From Rhodocyclaceae bacterium UBA1310 (GTDB taxonomy: Bacteria; Pseudomonadota; Gammaproteobacteria; Burkholderiales; Rhodocyclaceae), in contig DBTS01000067.1 in assembly GCA_002307175.1 (NCBI GenBank), positions 27,959 through 39,220 on the forward strand: a DNA stretch of 11,262 nt, read 5' to 3'. The notes beneath the pieces are model-generated. The model worked only from the letters and a program-made list of their open reading frames with translations, did not search any database and had not been told where the DNA came from. This document shows, one piece after another, positions 1 to 6,173 of the stretch (position 1 is the first letter of the stretch; each line of letters opens with the position of its first letter). The translations under genes were made by a program, and so were the position numbers.

Positions 1-621
1 GACCCCGATCTGCTGCCGCTGGAAATCAGCGACGCCTGGAAAGCCGGAGTGGCCGCCACCATGCCGGAACTGCCGCGCCAGCTGATCGCCCGCCTGCAGA
101 GCGAATTTGGCCTCTCCGAGTACGACGCGCACACGCTCACCGGCAGCCGTGAAACCGCCCAGTATTTCCTCGATGCCGTGAAGGCTGCCGGCGACGGCAA
201 GAACGCCAAGCTCAGCGCCAACTGGGTGATGGGCGAAGTGGCCGCCCGCCTCAACAAGGAAGAGCTCGCCATCACCGCCAGCCCTGTCTCAGCCGTGCAG
301 CTCGCCGGCCTTGTGCAGCGCATTGCCGACAACACCATCTCCAACAACATCGCCAAGAAAGTCTTCGAGGCGCTGTGGAATGGTGAAGGCGCCACGGCTG
401 ACGCCATCATCGAAGCCAAGGGGCTGAAGCAGGTCACCGACGTATCAGCCATCGAGCCCATCATCGACGAAGTGATCGCCAACAACGCCAAGAACGTCGA
501 GGAATACCGCGCCGGCAAGGAAAAAGCCTTCAACGCCCTGGTCGGTCAGGTCATGAAGGCCAGCAAAGGCAAAGCCAGCCCCGCGCAGGTCAATGAGCTG
601 CTGAAGAAAAAGCTCGGCTGA
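1..621 (+). CDS. gatB: GatB, aspartyl/glutamyl-tRNA amidotransferase subunit B (3' part)
   Basis: The reading frame is open from base 1, so the start lies upstream; 206 codons remain before TGA. The visible part starts DPDLLPLEIS, the usual GatB stretch after the kinase-like amidotransferase core, and continues into the C-terminal helical GatB/YqeY domain. Landmarks are LPRQLIARL, the segment LSANWVMGEVAARLN, and the tail FNALVGQVMKASKGKASP ending in ELLKKKLG. In the GatCAB complex GatB binds misacylated Glu-tRNA(Gln) or Asp-tRNA(Asn) and transamidates it with ammonia delivered by GatA; the tail domain contacts the tRNA. gatC and gatA normally lie upstream, outside this window. GC is high and unlike the following island. 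Internal methionine or GTG codons (for example at 49) are not the start. Confidence 0.95.
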   Translation, partial: DPDLLPLEISDAWKAGVAATMPELPRQLIARLQSEFGLSEYDAHTLTGSRETAQYFLDAVKAAGDGKNAKLSANWVMGEVAARLNKEELAITASPVSAVQLAGLVQRIADNTISNNIAKKVFEALWNGEGATADAIIEAKGLKQVTDVSAIEPIIDEVIANNAKNVEEYRAGKEKAFNALVGQVMKASKGKASPAQVNELLKKKLG

Positions 622-958
622 AAACGCTCCGCCGTTGTTTGTACGGACTGCCTGCAAGGGGCAGTCCTCCCGAAGCTACGTTAGTGCATCCGCCTGATCG
701 TCAAGTGCGGCAACTTCCTCGGCAGATAAGGCGATGGAGAACCCAGAGTCATAACCCTATGACAGGGATTTATAGAGATTCTTATATTCGCAAATGGGCC
801 GACGCGGTAACTACAATATAGGGAGAATTTAACCCACTGATCGCCCAAAGGCGACTCAGAACCCCGAAGGAGTTCAGAAAACCGATTTCCCGGTCACAAA
901 AGGCTTTGAAGGCAGAAAATCCTCATCCTTAGCATCCTGTTAATGGCCCCGCCGCCAT
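622..958. other. Left boundary spacer of the island
   Basis: No convincing gene lies in these 337 bases. They hold the post-gatB hairpin, a small inverted repeat GTCATA-accc-TATGAC at 748-763, and a plus-strand promoter-like pair: ATGACA at 759-764, then TATATT at 783-788 with an 18-bp spacer. That pair would point into the 3' end of the endonuclease gene on the antisense side. A six-pair palindrome AATGGC-cccgcc-GCCATT at 942-959 abuts the endonuclease stop codon and could end its transcript weakly. I see no tRNA, integrase or direct repeat marking an attachment site; composition turns AT-richer through this spacer. Confidence 0.5.
645..667 (+). terminator. Hairpin after gatB
   Basis: An 8-bp perfect stem, GGACTGCC (645-652) and GGCAGTCC (660-667), with a 7-nt loop lies 24 bp after the gatB stop. 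There is no T-run after it, so it is either a weak intrinsic terminator or an RNA 3'-end stabiliser. Position supports the terminator reading; the missing U-tract argues against a strong one. Confidence 0.4.
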
Positions 959-1966
959 TCAGATCGGAAAGAGAGGCAAATCGTCCAAAATGTTTTGAGC
1001 GCTGTCTCTCGGTCTAAGCGCCAAATATAGCGAGTCTACAGCCCTAGTTGGCGTTCCACCGCGGATGAGCGAAATTAGAGAAGCCGCTCTATAGTGCCCC
1101 TCAACATCGGCCCCCTCAAACGAGTTCAAATGAGCATAGAAACGAAATGCGGCTCCACGAAGGACATTTTCAATTAAGTATTTGAGTATATTCGCCTCAT
1201 ATAAAGGTTGATATAGTCTATCGCTACGCGTCGTCCTTTTGACTGCAATGGCGAACAAAAATCCAGAACCCTCGATAGAATTTTCTAGGAGCCGATAGCC
1301 CTCTTCCAGTAATGGCAAGTTTGTCGTGTCGAGATTTTCTACTGGAGATAGAAAGCGTCGCATGGCTATCGGCAACGGATGGGGAAGTCTCACGCCGACA
1401 ATATCCGGAGAAGAGAGGCCCAGCTCCATACCTCGTAGCTGCAAAGCATGCTCGAAAGCCTGAATGCTGCTTCTAACTTCGCTCTTAAATAGCCGAGTAG
1501 CATCATATCCCCTTGGCAACTTAACGATAGCGACCTTACGCGTCGGAGTGGCGATCGAACCCCCTGGCTGTGTAAATGTCTCTGAATTCCAAACACCGCT
1601 GTCCATAAACGTATTCCAGGAAGCAGCAGCGTTCCAAAATACTCCGGCTTCTAATAATTCAAATACATCACCTTCCACTTTAGCAATGGCCGAGCTTGTT
1701 ACATCAAAAGCCTTGCCAAAAAGATTCTGGCCCGCCGTTAAAGCATTTAACCGAAACGCGTCAAGATATGTTTGATATGTCCTTCCGGGATCCGGGTCAT
1801 TATCACTTCCGGGCATGAACTCCGCAAATGTACAGTTCATGGCTACCTGCTGTCTTAACCTGAAACTCGTATTGCGGCCTCTGACGGGATTTAGCCTCCT
1901 GTCTTCGAAACATGTGCCGTGGGGGCAAGAGGCGCAAACAGTGGCATGATCGAACGTATAGGGCAT
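959..1966 (-). CDS. Type II restriction endonuclease, Cfr10I/Bse634I-like (CCGG family)
   Basis: 335 aa. The call rests on active-site geometry and context. The protein has SSPD ending at D188, then AVK with K243, then E257 in QPLYEAN. K-x13-E and D-x54-K nearly reproduce the Cfr10I pattern (D134-x55-K190-x13-E204). An upstream acidic site VEGDVFE (E98/E103) could supply the extra glutamate this family uses. The segment KRTTRSDRLYQPLYEANILK also has the family's look. Cfr10I, Bse634I, NgoMIV and SgrAI all cut sequences with a CCGG core, so a CCGG-type target is predicted; the flanking bases cannot be read from sequence. The N-terminus carries C11, C14, C19 and C45, a possible metal site. The ATG overlaps the controller stop in TAATG, so translation should be coupled to the C gene. 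Codon use is AT-richer than the flanks. Confidence 0.75.
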   Translation of the reverse strand: MPYTFDHATVCASCPHGTCFEDRRLNPVRGRNTSFRLRQQVAMNCTFAEFMPGSDNDPDPGRTYQTYLDAFRLNALTAGQNLFGKAFDVTSSAIAKVEGDVFELLEAGVFWNAAASWNTFMDSGVWNSETFTQPGGSIATPTRKVAIVKLPRGYDATRLFKSEVRSSIQAFEHALQLRGMELGLSSPDIVGVRLPHPLPIAMRRFLSPVENLDTTNLPLLEEGYRLLENSIEGSGFLFAIAVKRTTRSDRLYQPLYEANILKYLIENVLRGAAFRFYAHLNSFEGADVEGHYRAASLISLIRGGTPTRAVDSLYLALRPRDSAQNILDDLPLFPI

Positions 1967-2202
1967 TAGTTGTCTATCCTGTTGCCCAGTTCACGAGCGG
2001 TAGCAAACAACACGTCAAGATCCGAGCCTAGAGCGGTAGCAATCCGTTGCATTACTTCTAGCGTAGGGTTGCGCACGCCCCGTTCAACCCCACTAATATA
2101 GGTGCGATCTATCCCGGCTCTGGCAGCCAGCTCCTCTTGGCTTAGACGCAATAGATCGCGGTGACGCCGTACTGCGGGGCCGAAATGAATTGTAAGATCC
2201 AT
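1966..2202 (-). CDS. Restriction-modification controller (C) protein, XRE-type HTH
   Basis: 78 aa from the ATG at 2202. An in-frame ATG at 2253 would give 95 aa, but it lies within the C-box, while 2202 sits exactly where a transcript from the -10 box should begin. The length matches known C proteins of about 75-100 aa. The helix-turn-helix spans residues about 17-57: LSQEELAARAG, then recognition-helix region IDRTYISGVERGVRNPT, a stretch typical of the C-protein family. These proteins are homodimeric regulators that bind C-boxes before their own gene, first activating C and endonuclease transcription and repressing at high dose. Here it is the first gene of the C-R operon, overlaps the endonuclease by one base (TAATG), and is divergent from the methyltransferase. 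No usable Shine-Dalgarno is seen, which fits a leaderless mRNA. Confidence 0.9.
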   Translation of the reverse strand: MDLTIHFGPAVRRHRDLLRLSQEELAARAGIDRTYISGVERGVRNPTLEVMQRIATALGSDLDVLFATARELGNRIDN

Positions 2203-2237
2203 GGATACAGCATAATTTTTATGTAGCCTATAGATCC
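2203..2237 (-). promoter_or_regulatory. Leaderless promoter of the C-R operon
   Basis: On the minus strand TATGCT (2214-2209) is a good -10 box placed six bases before the ATG at 2202, so transcription should begin at or next to the A of the start codon. The -35 position (2237-2232) reads GGATCT, a poor match to TTGACA, as expected for an activator-dependent promoter. The C-box covers it. Leaderless transcripts are known for several C genes. Confidence 0.65.
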
Positions 2238-2251
2238 ACGGACTATGAGTC
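2226..2251 (-). promoter_or_regulatory. C-box operator pair
   Basis: On the minus strand the distal box (2251-2241) reads GACTCATAGTC, a perfect match to the C-protein half-operator pattern GACTnnnAGTC. A CGTG spacer (2240-2237) follows, then a degenerate second box, GATCTATAGGC (2236-2226), matching 5 of 8 fixed positions. A strong distal and weak proximal site is the standard C-box arrangement for activation followed by autorepression. The proximal box overlaps where the -35 of the C promoter must lie. Confidence 0.8.
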
Positions 2252-2280
2252 ACAAATTAGTAAATTTTTCGATTATTTCA

Positions 2281-2309
2281 TTGACCCACTTGACTTCGAT
2301 AGATACACT
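2281..2309 (+). promoter_or_regulatory. Leaderless promoter of the methyltransferase gene
   Basis: TTGACC (2281-2286) and TACACT (2304-2309) are separated by 17 bp and form a sigma-70-type promoter. The expected start site six to seven bases after the -10 box coincides with the ATG at 2316. There is no Shine-Dalgarno before that ATG, so the mRNA is probably leaderless. Unlike the C promoter it has a near-consensus -35, consistent with early, C-independent methyltransferase expression. Confidence 0.65.
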
Positions 2310-2315
2310 TATTAG

Positions 2316-3527
2316 ATGCTTAAGAGTCACATCAATACGCCGATCTCTAATACTGAGACGCAGTTCTCCGCAGTGTCATTGTTTTCTGGTTGTGGTGGCT
2401 TCTGCGAAGGGATTGAGCAGGCTGGAATCGAAGTAAAGGTTGCTGTCGAGTTAGATAAATACGCTTGCGAAACCTACCGCCACAATTTTCCGCGAACACC
2501 TCTTTTTAACGAAGACATACATCAATTCTTATTGCCTGGCACTGACCATCGCGATAGATACCAACTTTCCAGTGGCGTCGATATTGTCTTCGGTGGCCCA
2601 CCCTGCCAAGGGTTCAGTCAAATAGGTGCGCGGAGACCAGACGATGAACGCAATGAGCTATACAAACAATACGCGCGGGTAGTGAAGGAACTTCGTCCGA
2701 GGCTTTTCCTAATGGAAAACGTGCCAAACTTGGCGATGATGAACAAAGGCTTCTTCAAGAAGGTTATCTTGGATGAGTTTGCGTCACTAGGTTACGGCAA
2801 CACTGTAATGTTGAAAATTTCGGCGGATGATTTCGGCGTACCTCAAACCCGCCAACGAGTTATTTTCATTGGTACCAGAGACGAAGATAATTTTCCTTTT
2901 GATCTCGACGCGTTCTGCACACAAACGTTGGAAACTTTTAAGGTTCCCAAAGCTGTGACTGTGGACGAGGCAATATCCGATTTGCCAGCGTTTGTAGTGC
3001 ACAGTGGGGAGGTGATGGAATACCCAGAGGTAGAGAAACCTTCAGCGTTTATGAAGGAAATGCGCCTCGGGCTGACTGGCCGCATTTACAGCAAGTCTGA
3101 CAAACGCTGTCGCGCGTTTGGAAAAAATCAAGCGGCAAAACTCTACAATCACCACACAAAAGAAATTCAAGAGCGACGTGCCAACTTGATTGCAATGCTT
3201 GCTCCAGGCAAAAAGGCAGACAGCCTGCCAAAAGAAATCTGGAACAACAAGCGTCCAGAAAAGTGGCGAAGGCTGCATCCCGACAGACCTTCACACACAA
3301 TACTTGCACAAATGCACCGCGATTTGAGTGAGTGGGTACACCCTAGGCTTAACCGATGGATTACTGTCCGCGAAGCAGCAAGATTACAGTCATTCCACGA
3401 CGGTTTTATATTCATGGGCAGTGAGTGGCAACAGCTAAAGCAGATTGGAAATGCAGTTCCTCCATTAATGGCTCATGCACTCGGCTTGCTGGCCAAACAA
3501 GTACTAGCTGTTTGTAACAACGAGTGA
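2316..3527 (+). CDS. DNA (cytosine-5-)-methyltransferase of the type II system
   Basis: 403 aa, normal length for a C5 methyltransferase. It transfers a methyl group from S-adenosylmethionine to carbon 5 of a cytosine in the recognition site, protecting host DNA from the partner nuclease. The conserved motifs appear in order: motif I SLFSGCGGF (21-29) for SAM binding, motif IV GGPPCQGFSQ (93-102) with catalytic C97, motif VI ENVPN (135-139), motif VIII QTRQRV (177-182), motif IX around RPSHTI (324-329) and REAARLQSF (352-360), and motif X QIGNAVPP (376-383). The target-recognition domain should fall at about 200-320. The ATG at 2316 is supported by the promoter placement. The gene diverges from C-R and ends before the shared terminator. 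Motifs are intact, so it should be active. Sequence alone does not give the recognised bases; a CCGG-type target is inferred from the nuclease. Confidence 0.93.
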   Translation: MLKSHINTPISNTETQFSAVSLFSGCGGFCEGIEQAGIEVKVAVELDKYACETYRHNFPRTPLFNEDIHQFLLPGTDHRDRYQLSSGVDIVFGGPPCQGFSQIGARRPDDERNELYKQYARVVKELRPRLFLMENVPNLAMMNKGFFKKVILDEFASLGYGNTVMLKISADDFGVPQTRQRVIFIGTRDEDNFPFDLDAFCTQTLETFKVPKAVTVDEAISDLPAFVVHSGEVMEYPEVEKPSAFMKEMRLGLTGRIYSKSDKRCRAFGKNQAAKLYNHHTKEIQERRANLIAMLAPGKKADSLPKEIWNNKRPEKWRRLHPDRPSHTILAQMHRDLSEWVHPRLNRWITVREAARLQSFHDGFIFMGSEWQQLKQIGNAVPPLMAHALGLLAKQVLAVCNNE

Positions 3528-3604
3528 ACTTCGCAACGAGTTCGACGCCGAACTTACATGCCTTATGATGCGAACAGTGAAAGAATGCGGATAAGTCACC
3601 GTAT

Positions 3605-3642
3605 TGAAATACAAAAGGGCCTATTGGGCCTTTTGTATTTCA
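3605..3642. terminator. Bidirectional intrinsic terminator between the two defence modules
   Basis: Arms of 14 bp (3605-3618 and 3629-3642) pair perfectly. Inside them are a G-G mismatch, two more G-C pairs and a TATT loop. The arms contain AAAA and TTTT runs beside the G/C core, so the hairpin has a U-tract in both directions. It serves the plus-strand methyltransferase ending at 3527 and the minus-strand DUF262 gene ending at 3669. Confidence 0.9.
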
Positions 3643-3668
3643 TCATATTCGGAGCTTGTAGGATTGCA

Positions 3669-4721
3669 TCAGTCAACAAGGGCTTCCTCGCCGCATGCTT
3701 TCAGTAAAGCGTTCACCCGCTTAACGCGCATAAAGCGCTCCTTTGTTCTAGATCTCATACTTGCTTTGTAGTCTTCGCAAATACTGTTATCGGCAGCAGC
3801 CGTATCGCGTAAGGCTCCATAAAATTGCAAAATTTCACTGCTGAACGATTGAATGGACTTTCCCCTGATATTCAATATCAAAGCGCACCCCCAAAGCCCA
3901 TACAAATGAGATACCCCGCTAATTCGACTCGCTTGGTAATCCAATCCAATACCATCAATTTCATTACACAATGTCTTTGACAAAGCTATTGCATCAGAAA
4001 AGTTCTGATCTTTATGAGTTTCATAAAGTCCATCAAGGATTTTCTGGCTTGATCCAATGACTTGCTTCATAAAAACAGACAGCAAACACTCCGAACAAAA
4101 CTCTTTATCTTCCATCCGCGTGCGATCCGTAACATCAAGCCTAGACTTTAGATAAGGCTGATCAAGAAGCTCTTCCACAGCTTTCACGATCGCTGTCGAG
4201 TGATACTGGGAGTTACGTAACTCTTGCCCCTCTAACGGCTCTCCGTTTCGATTAAGACGATCAAAAACCTCTTCAATTAATCCCACGTCACTGGGATCAA
4301 CATACTCAATAGGAAGATCGTACTTCCAGAAAAACGTCTTAAATGACGATAAATTATCGGCTCCAATAAGATCGCGAAAAAAAATTCCATCAATAACATT
4401 AACACTATCGGCCGGTCCATACTCGTTCGCAGCTGGAATTTCGTTGTTTATGAATCGCGCAATAGCTGTGAGGCGCTGCTTCCCATCAATAACATCAAAA
4501 CTCGTTTTTCCTGTATTAGAATCAATTTTTCTGTGAAGAAAAATTGGCGGTATCGGAAAATTTCGAAGAATGCTGTCTATAAGATAGCTTTGTTTCTCAT
4601 CGGACCACACAGACTTTCTCTGATATGGAGGGTCGTAGTTGAACTTTCCCTCTTGGTTCTGCTCATGAAAGCTTGCAATAGAAATTGTTGCAGTCTTTCT
4701 CTCTAACATTTTGATATTCAT
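3669..4721 (-). CDS. DUF262 (ParB/Srx-fold) protein, stand-alone
   Basis: 350 aa. The N-terminal two thirds match the DUF262 (GmrS/GmrD N-domain) pattern: PPYQRKSVW (31-39), LIDSILRNFPIPPIFLHR (47-64), the nucleotide-site motif DVIDGKQR (76-83, usually DGQQR), and EEVFDRLNRNGEPLEGQELRN (150-170, start EEVFDRLN). The rest is helical and I see no HNH motif of the DUF1524 type, so this is not a full GmrSD-like enzyme. DUF262 domains occur in anti-phage nucleases such as GmrSD, BrxU and SspE, where they bind or hydrolyse nucleotides and control a nuclease domain. The ATG at 4721 overlaps the stop of the upstream SIR2-like gene (ATGA), so the two are translationally coupled. GC is very low (33% in 4501-4560), suggesting transfer. 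A defence role is inferred; the family call is solid. Confidence 0.88.
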   Translation of the reverse strand: MNIKMLERKTATISIASFHEQNQEGKFNYDPPYQRKSVWSDEKQSYLIDSILRNFPIPPIFLHRKIDSNTGKTSFDVIDGKQRLTAIARFINNEIPAANEYGPADSVNVIDGIFFRDLIGADNLSSFKTFFWKYDLPIEYVDPSDVGLIEEVFDRLNRNGEPLEGQELRNSQYHSTAIVKAVEELLDQPYLKSRLDVTDRTRMEDKEFCSECLLSVFMKQVIGSSQKILDGLYETHKDQNFSDAIALSKTLCNEIDGIGLDYQASRISGVSHLYGLWGCALILNIRGKSIQSFSSEILQFYGALRDTAAADNSICEDYKASMRSRTKERFMRVKRVNALLKACGEEALVD

Positions 4722-5728
4722 TTGACCATCCTCATAAGCTGTTCAGCACTGCTGTAAGAGTGGTATGACCTGAAAAGACTGCAACAGACAGCGTCAAAAT
4801 GCAGATTTGGACTAGGGTTGACCGACACAACTCTTGCTTTGCGAGAAACGTTTCCGAGTAAATTATCAATCTCCCGGCGATCTACATGCCAATAGCTCAG
4901 TCCGTAAATCACCACCAGATCGTCATGGTCGAGTTGCTGTGCTGCCTCAATTGCTTTGTCCCAAATTTGCCTGATCCAACGGTGTTTGTACCGATCTGAT
5001 TCGCCCGCCGGAGGAAGAATCCCTACCCTCGGGAAATTCTGATCGAGCCCATCGTAACGGACTTCCAAATCATCCGTTCCACCTTCAGTAAAAGGGCTGT
5101 CATATTTTATCGTGAAAGAGGATCTATCTACGGCAGTTTTGCTGCAGAACGTGATTGATCCATGCGGCTTGTGGATCCTAATCTTTGATGTATCGTCCTG
5201 AGCCAACAGTGGGATTGAAAAATTTACTTTTTTTGATAGAAGAGAACGCTCCAAAAATGCATCGTAATTGAAACTTACAATATCAATATCTGAAACAGCG
5301 GCATCATGAGTAGCCTCAAACAACCAATCGATAGGTCGGAGTACAGATGGCCGACTGAAGAATTCTTCCTGCTGTAACAAGGTATCGTAGTGTACGAATA
5401 GGTAGCGCAAGTACGCTACAAGTTCTTTGTATGCGCGTATATATATACCGTCGTCAAGCGTCGAAGGGTCGGCGAGGCAACATGCATTTACCGCCGTAAT
5501 TATTTGCTCAATTACTTCATAGCCGTCCTGAGCTGACGCAGTTTGTCGCGCACCAAGAGCCCAAAGGTTCGGGCAATGTTCATAACTAAGAAAACCAGGT
5601 TTGCCTGTCGCTGGCCATGTGACATCACAGCCAGTTACAAAGAGATTCGATAAATCAACGGATGCGATAGGGCTTTGCTTTAGCATTGCCATTGACAACC
5701 CGTTGCCTGCAATCAGCAGGATCCTCAT
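4718..5728 (-). CDS. SIR2-like / AbiH-like putative anti-phage protein
   Basis: 336 aa. The call comes from a Rossmann-type sirtuin-like motif set: ILLIAGNGLS at the N-terminus (GNG 8-10), FNYDAFLE (153-160, the N-x-D position of sirtuins), HKPHGSI (186-192, the catalytic-histidine region with H189), and YGLSYWHVDRREIDNLL (275-291) followed by VVSVNP. This is the signature of SIR2_2-type proteins and of the related AbiH family. Bacterial SIR2-like effectors in defence systems (Thoeris ThsA, DSR) degrade NAD+ on infection; whether this one does is not shown. No membrane segment or signal peptide is visible. The start at 5728 has GGAGC about nine bases upstream. It is the first gene of a two-gene operon with the DUF262 protein (4-bp ATGA overlap), which suggests a sensor/effector pair. 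SIR2-like is better supported than AbiH by the HG motif. Confidence 0.75.
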   Translation of the reverse strand: MRILLIAGNGLSMAMLKQSPIASVDLSNLFVTGCDVTWPATGKPGFLSYEHCPNLWALGARQTASAQDGYEVIEQIITAVNACCLADPSTLDDGIYIRAYKELVAYLRYLFVHYDTLLQQEEFFSRPSVLRPIDWLFEATHDAAVSDIDIVSFNYDAFLERSLLSKKVNFSIPLLAQDDTSKIRIHKPHGSITFCSKTAVDRSSFTIKYDSPFTEGGTDDLEVRYDGLDQNFPRVGILPPAGESDRYKHRWIRQIWDKAIEAAQQLDHDDLVVIYGLSYWHVDRREIDNLLGNVSRKARVVSVNPSPNLHFDAVCCSLFRSYHSYSSAEQLMRMVK

Positions 5729-5752
5729 AACGCATTGCTCCTATTAAGTCCG

Positions 5753-5781
5753 CCACTTGCAAGCTAGCTAGTTCGTGTCAA
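5753..5781 (-). promoter_or_regulatory. Possible promoter/operator before the SIR2-like gene
   Basis: A perfect -35 hexamer TTGACA lies on the minus strand at 5781-5776, but no good -10 box sits 16-18 bp downstream of it. Two 8-bp palindromes stand side by side in that interval: CTAGCTAG (5764-5771) and CTTGCAAG (5756-5763). They could be a repressor site over a weak promoter; no partner regulator is encoded next to them. Confidence 0.3.
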
Positions 5782-5840
5782 TCGATAGTGCGTGCCATCG
5801 GAGTCAGGTCCAACATCCAACATCGTTCCCTACAACCACC

Positions 5841-6093
5841 CTAGACAGCTTTTACACTCTGACTGACTGTCATGGAGTACGCTCCGAAGAACTTAGCAAT
5901 TTCTGCCATTGAGTAAGTATGCACCGCTCCGGTAGACTTTGGCCACGGCAGTGTTTCTGTCCAGGTATTCCGCAACGGAATCCACCAATGGTCGTTCCGT
6001 GACACGACAATGGGCCTGAGAGATTTCTCCGTAACGCAGGCCAGCAAACAGAGTTCCCTCCGTAAGCCAGCGAACATTCCCAACGCACTTCAC
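5841..6093 (-). pseudogene. Degraded C-terminal part of a RAYT/IS200-like (Y1) transposase
   Basis: On the minus strand two frames together resemble the tail of REP-associated tyrosine transposases. One frame gives YLDRNTAVAKVYRSGAY, the other YSMAEIAKFFGAYSMTVSQS, a small HTH-like end seen in such transposases (pattern SGxYSMxEIxxFFGxxxxTVSxxV). The frames meet at a tandem TACT-TACT within GCATACTTACTC on the minus strand; removing one TACT joins them as SGAYSMAEI. The catalytic HUH and tyrosine parts are missing, so this is a remnant. The sequence GTCAGGTCCAACATCC just beyond it (5804-5819) may be part of the old element end. The family call is from memory of the pattern and is moderate only. 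Confidence 0.45.
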
Positions 6094-6173
6094 ACAGTTT
6101 TCACAATCGCCTCATCCTCTCCTCATGCCCACTGTGCATCGTGCAGGCTTCGCATCCGTGAAGGAGATACACG

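Larger units (their letters stand above)
5729..6173. other. Right boundary spacer of the island
   Basis: These 445 bases hold no intact gene. Present are the leader and possible operator of the SIR2-like gene (5729-5781), the transposase remnant (5841-6093), and about 80 bases leading to uppS with a clear AAGGAGA Shine-Dalgarno before the ATG at 6174. Base composition rises from island-like to host-like here. The spacer is therefore the likely right junction of the acquired segment. Confidence 0.55.

Noticed and set aside
2203..2253. Longer 95-aa start of the C protein at 2253
   Set aside because: That start would lie inside the C-box and upstream of the -10 box; the extra 17 residues are not typical of C proteins.
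3669..4721. DUF262 gene as a type IV GmrSD-like enzyme
   Set aside because: The C-terminal part shows no DUF1524-type HNH motif and the length is only 350 aa.
622..6173. Attachment-site direct repeats flanking the island
   Set aside because: I compared the two boundary spacers by eye and found no convincing shared repeat and no integrase gene.
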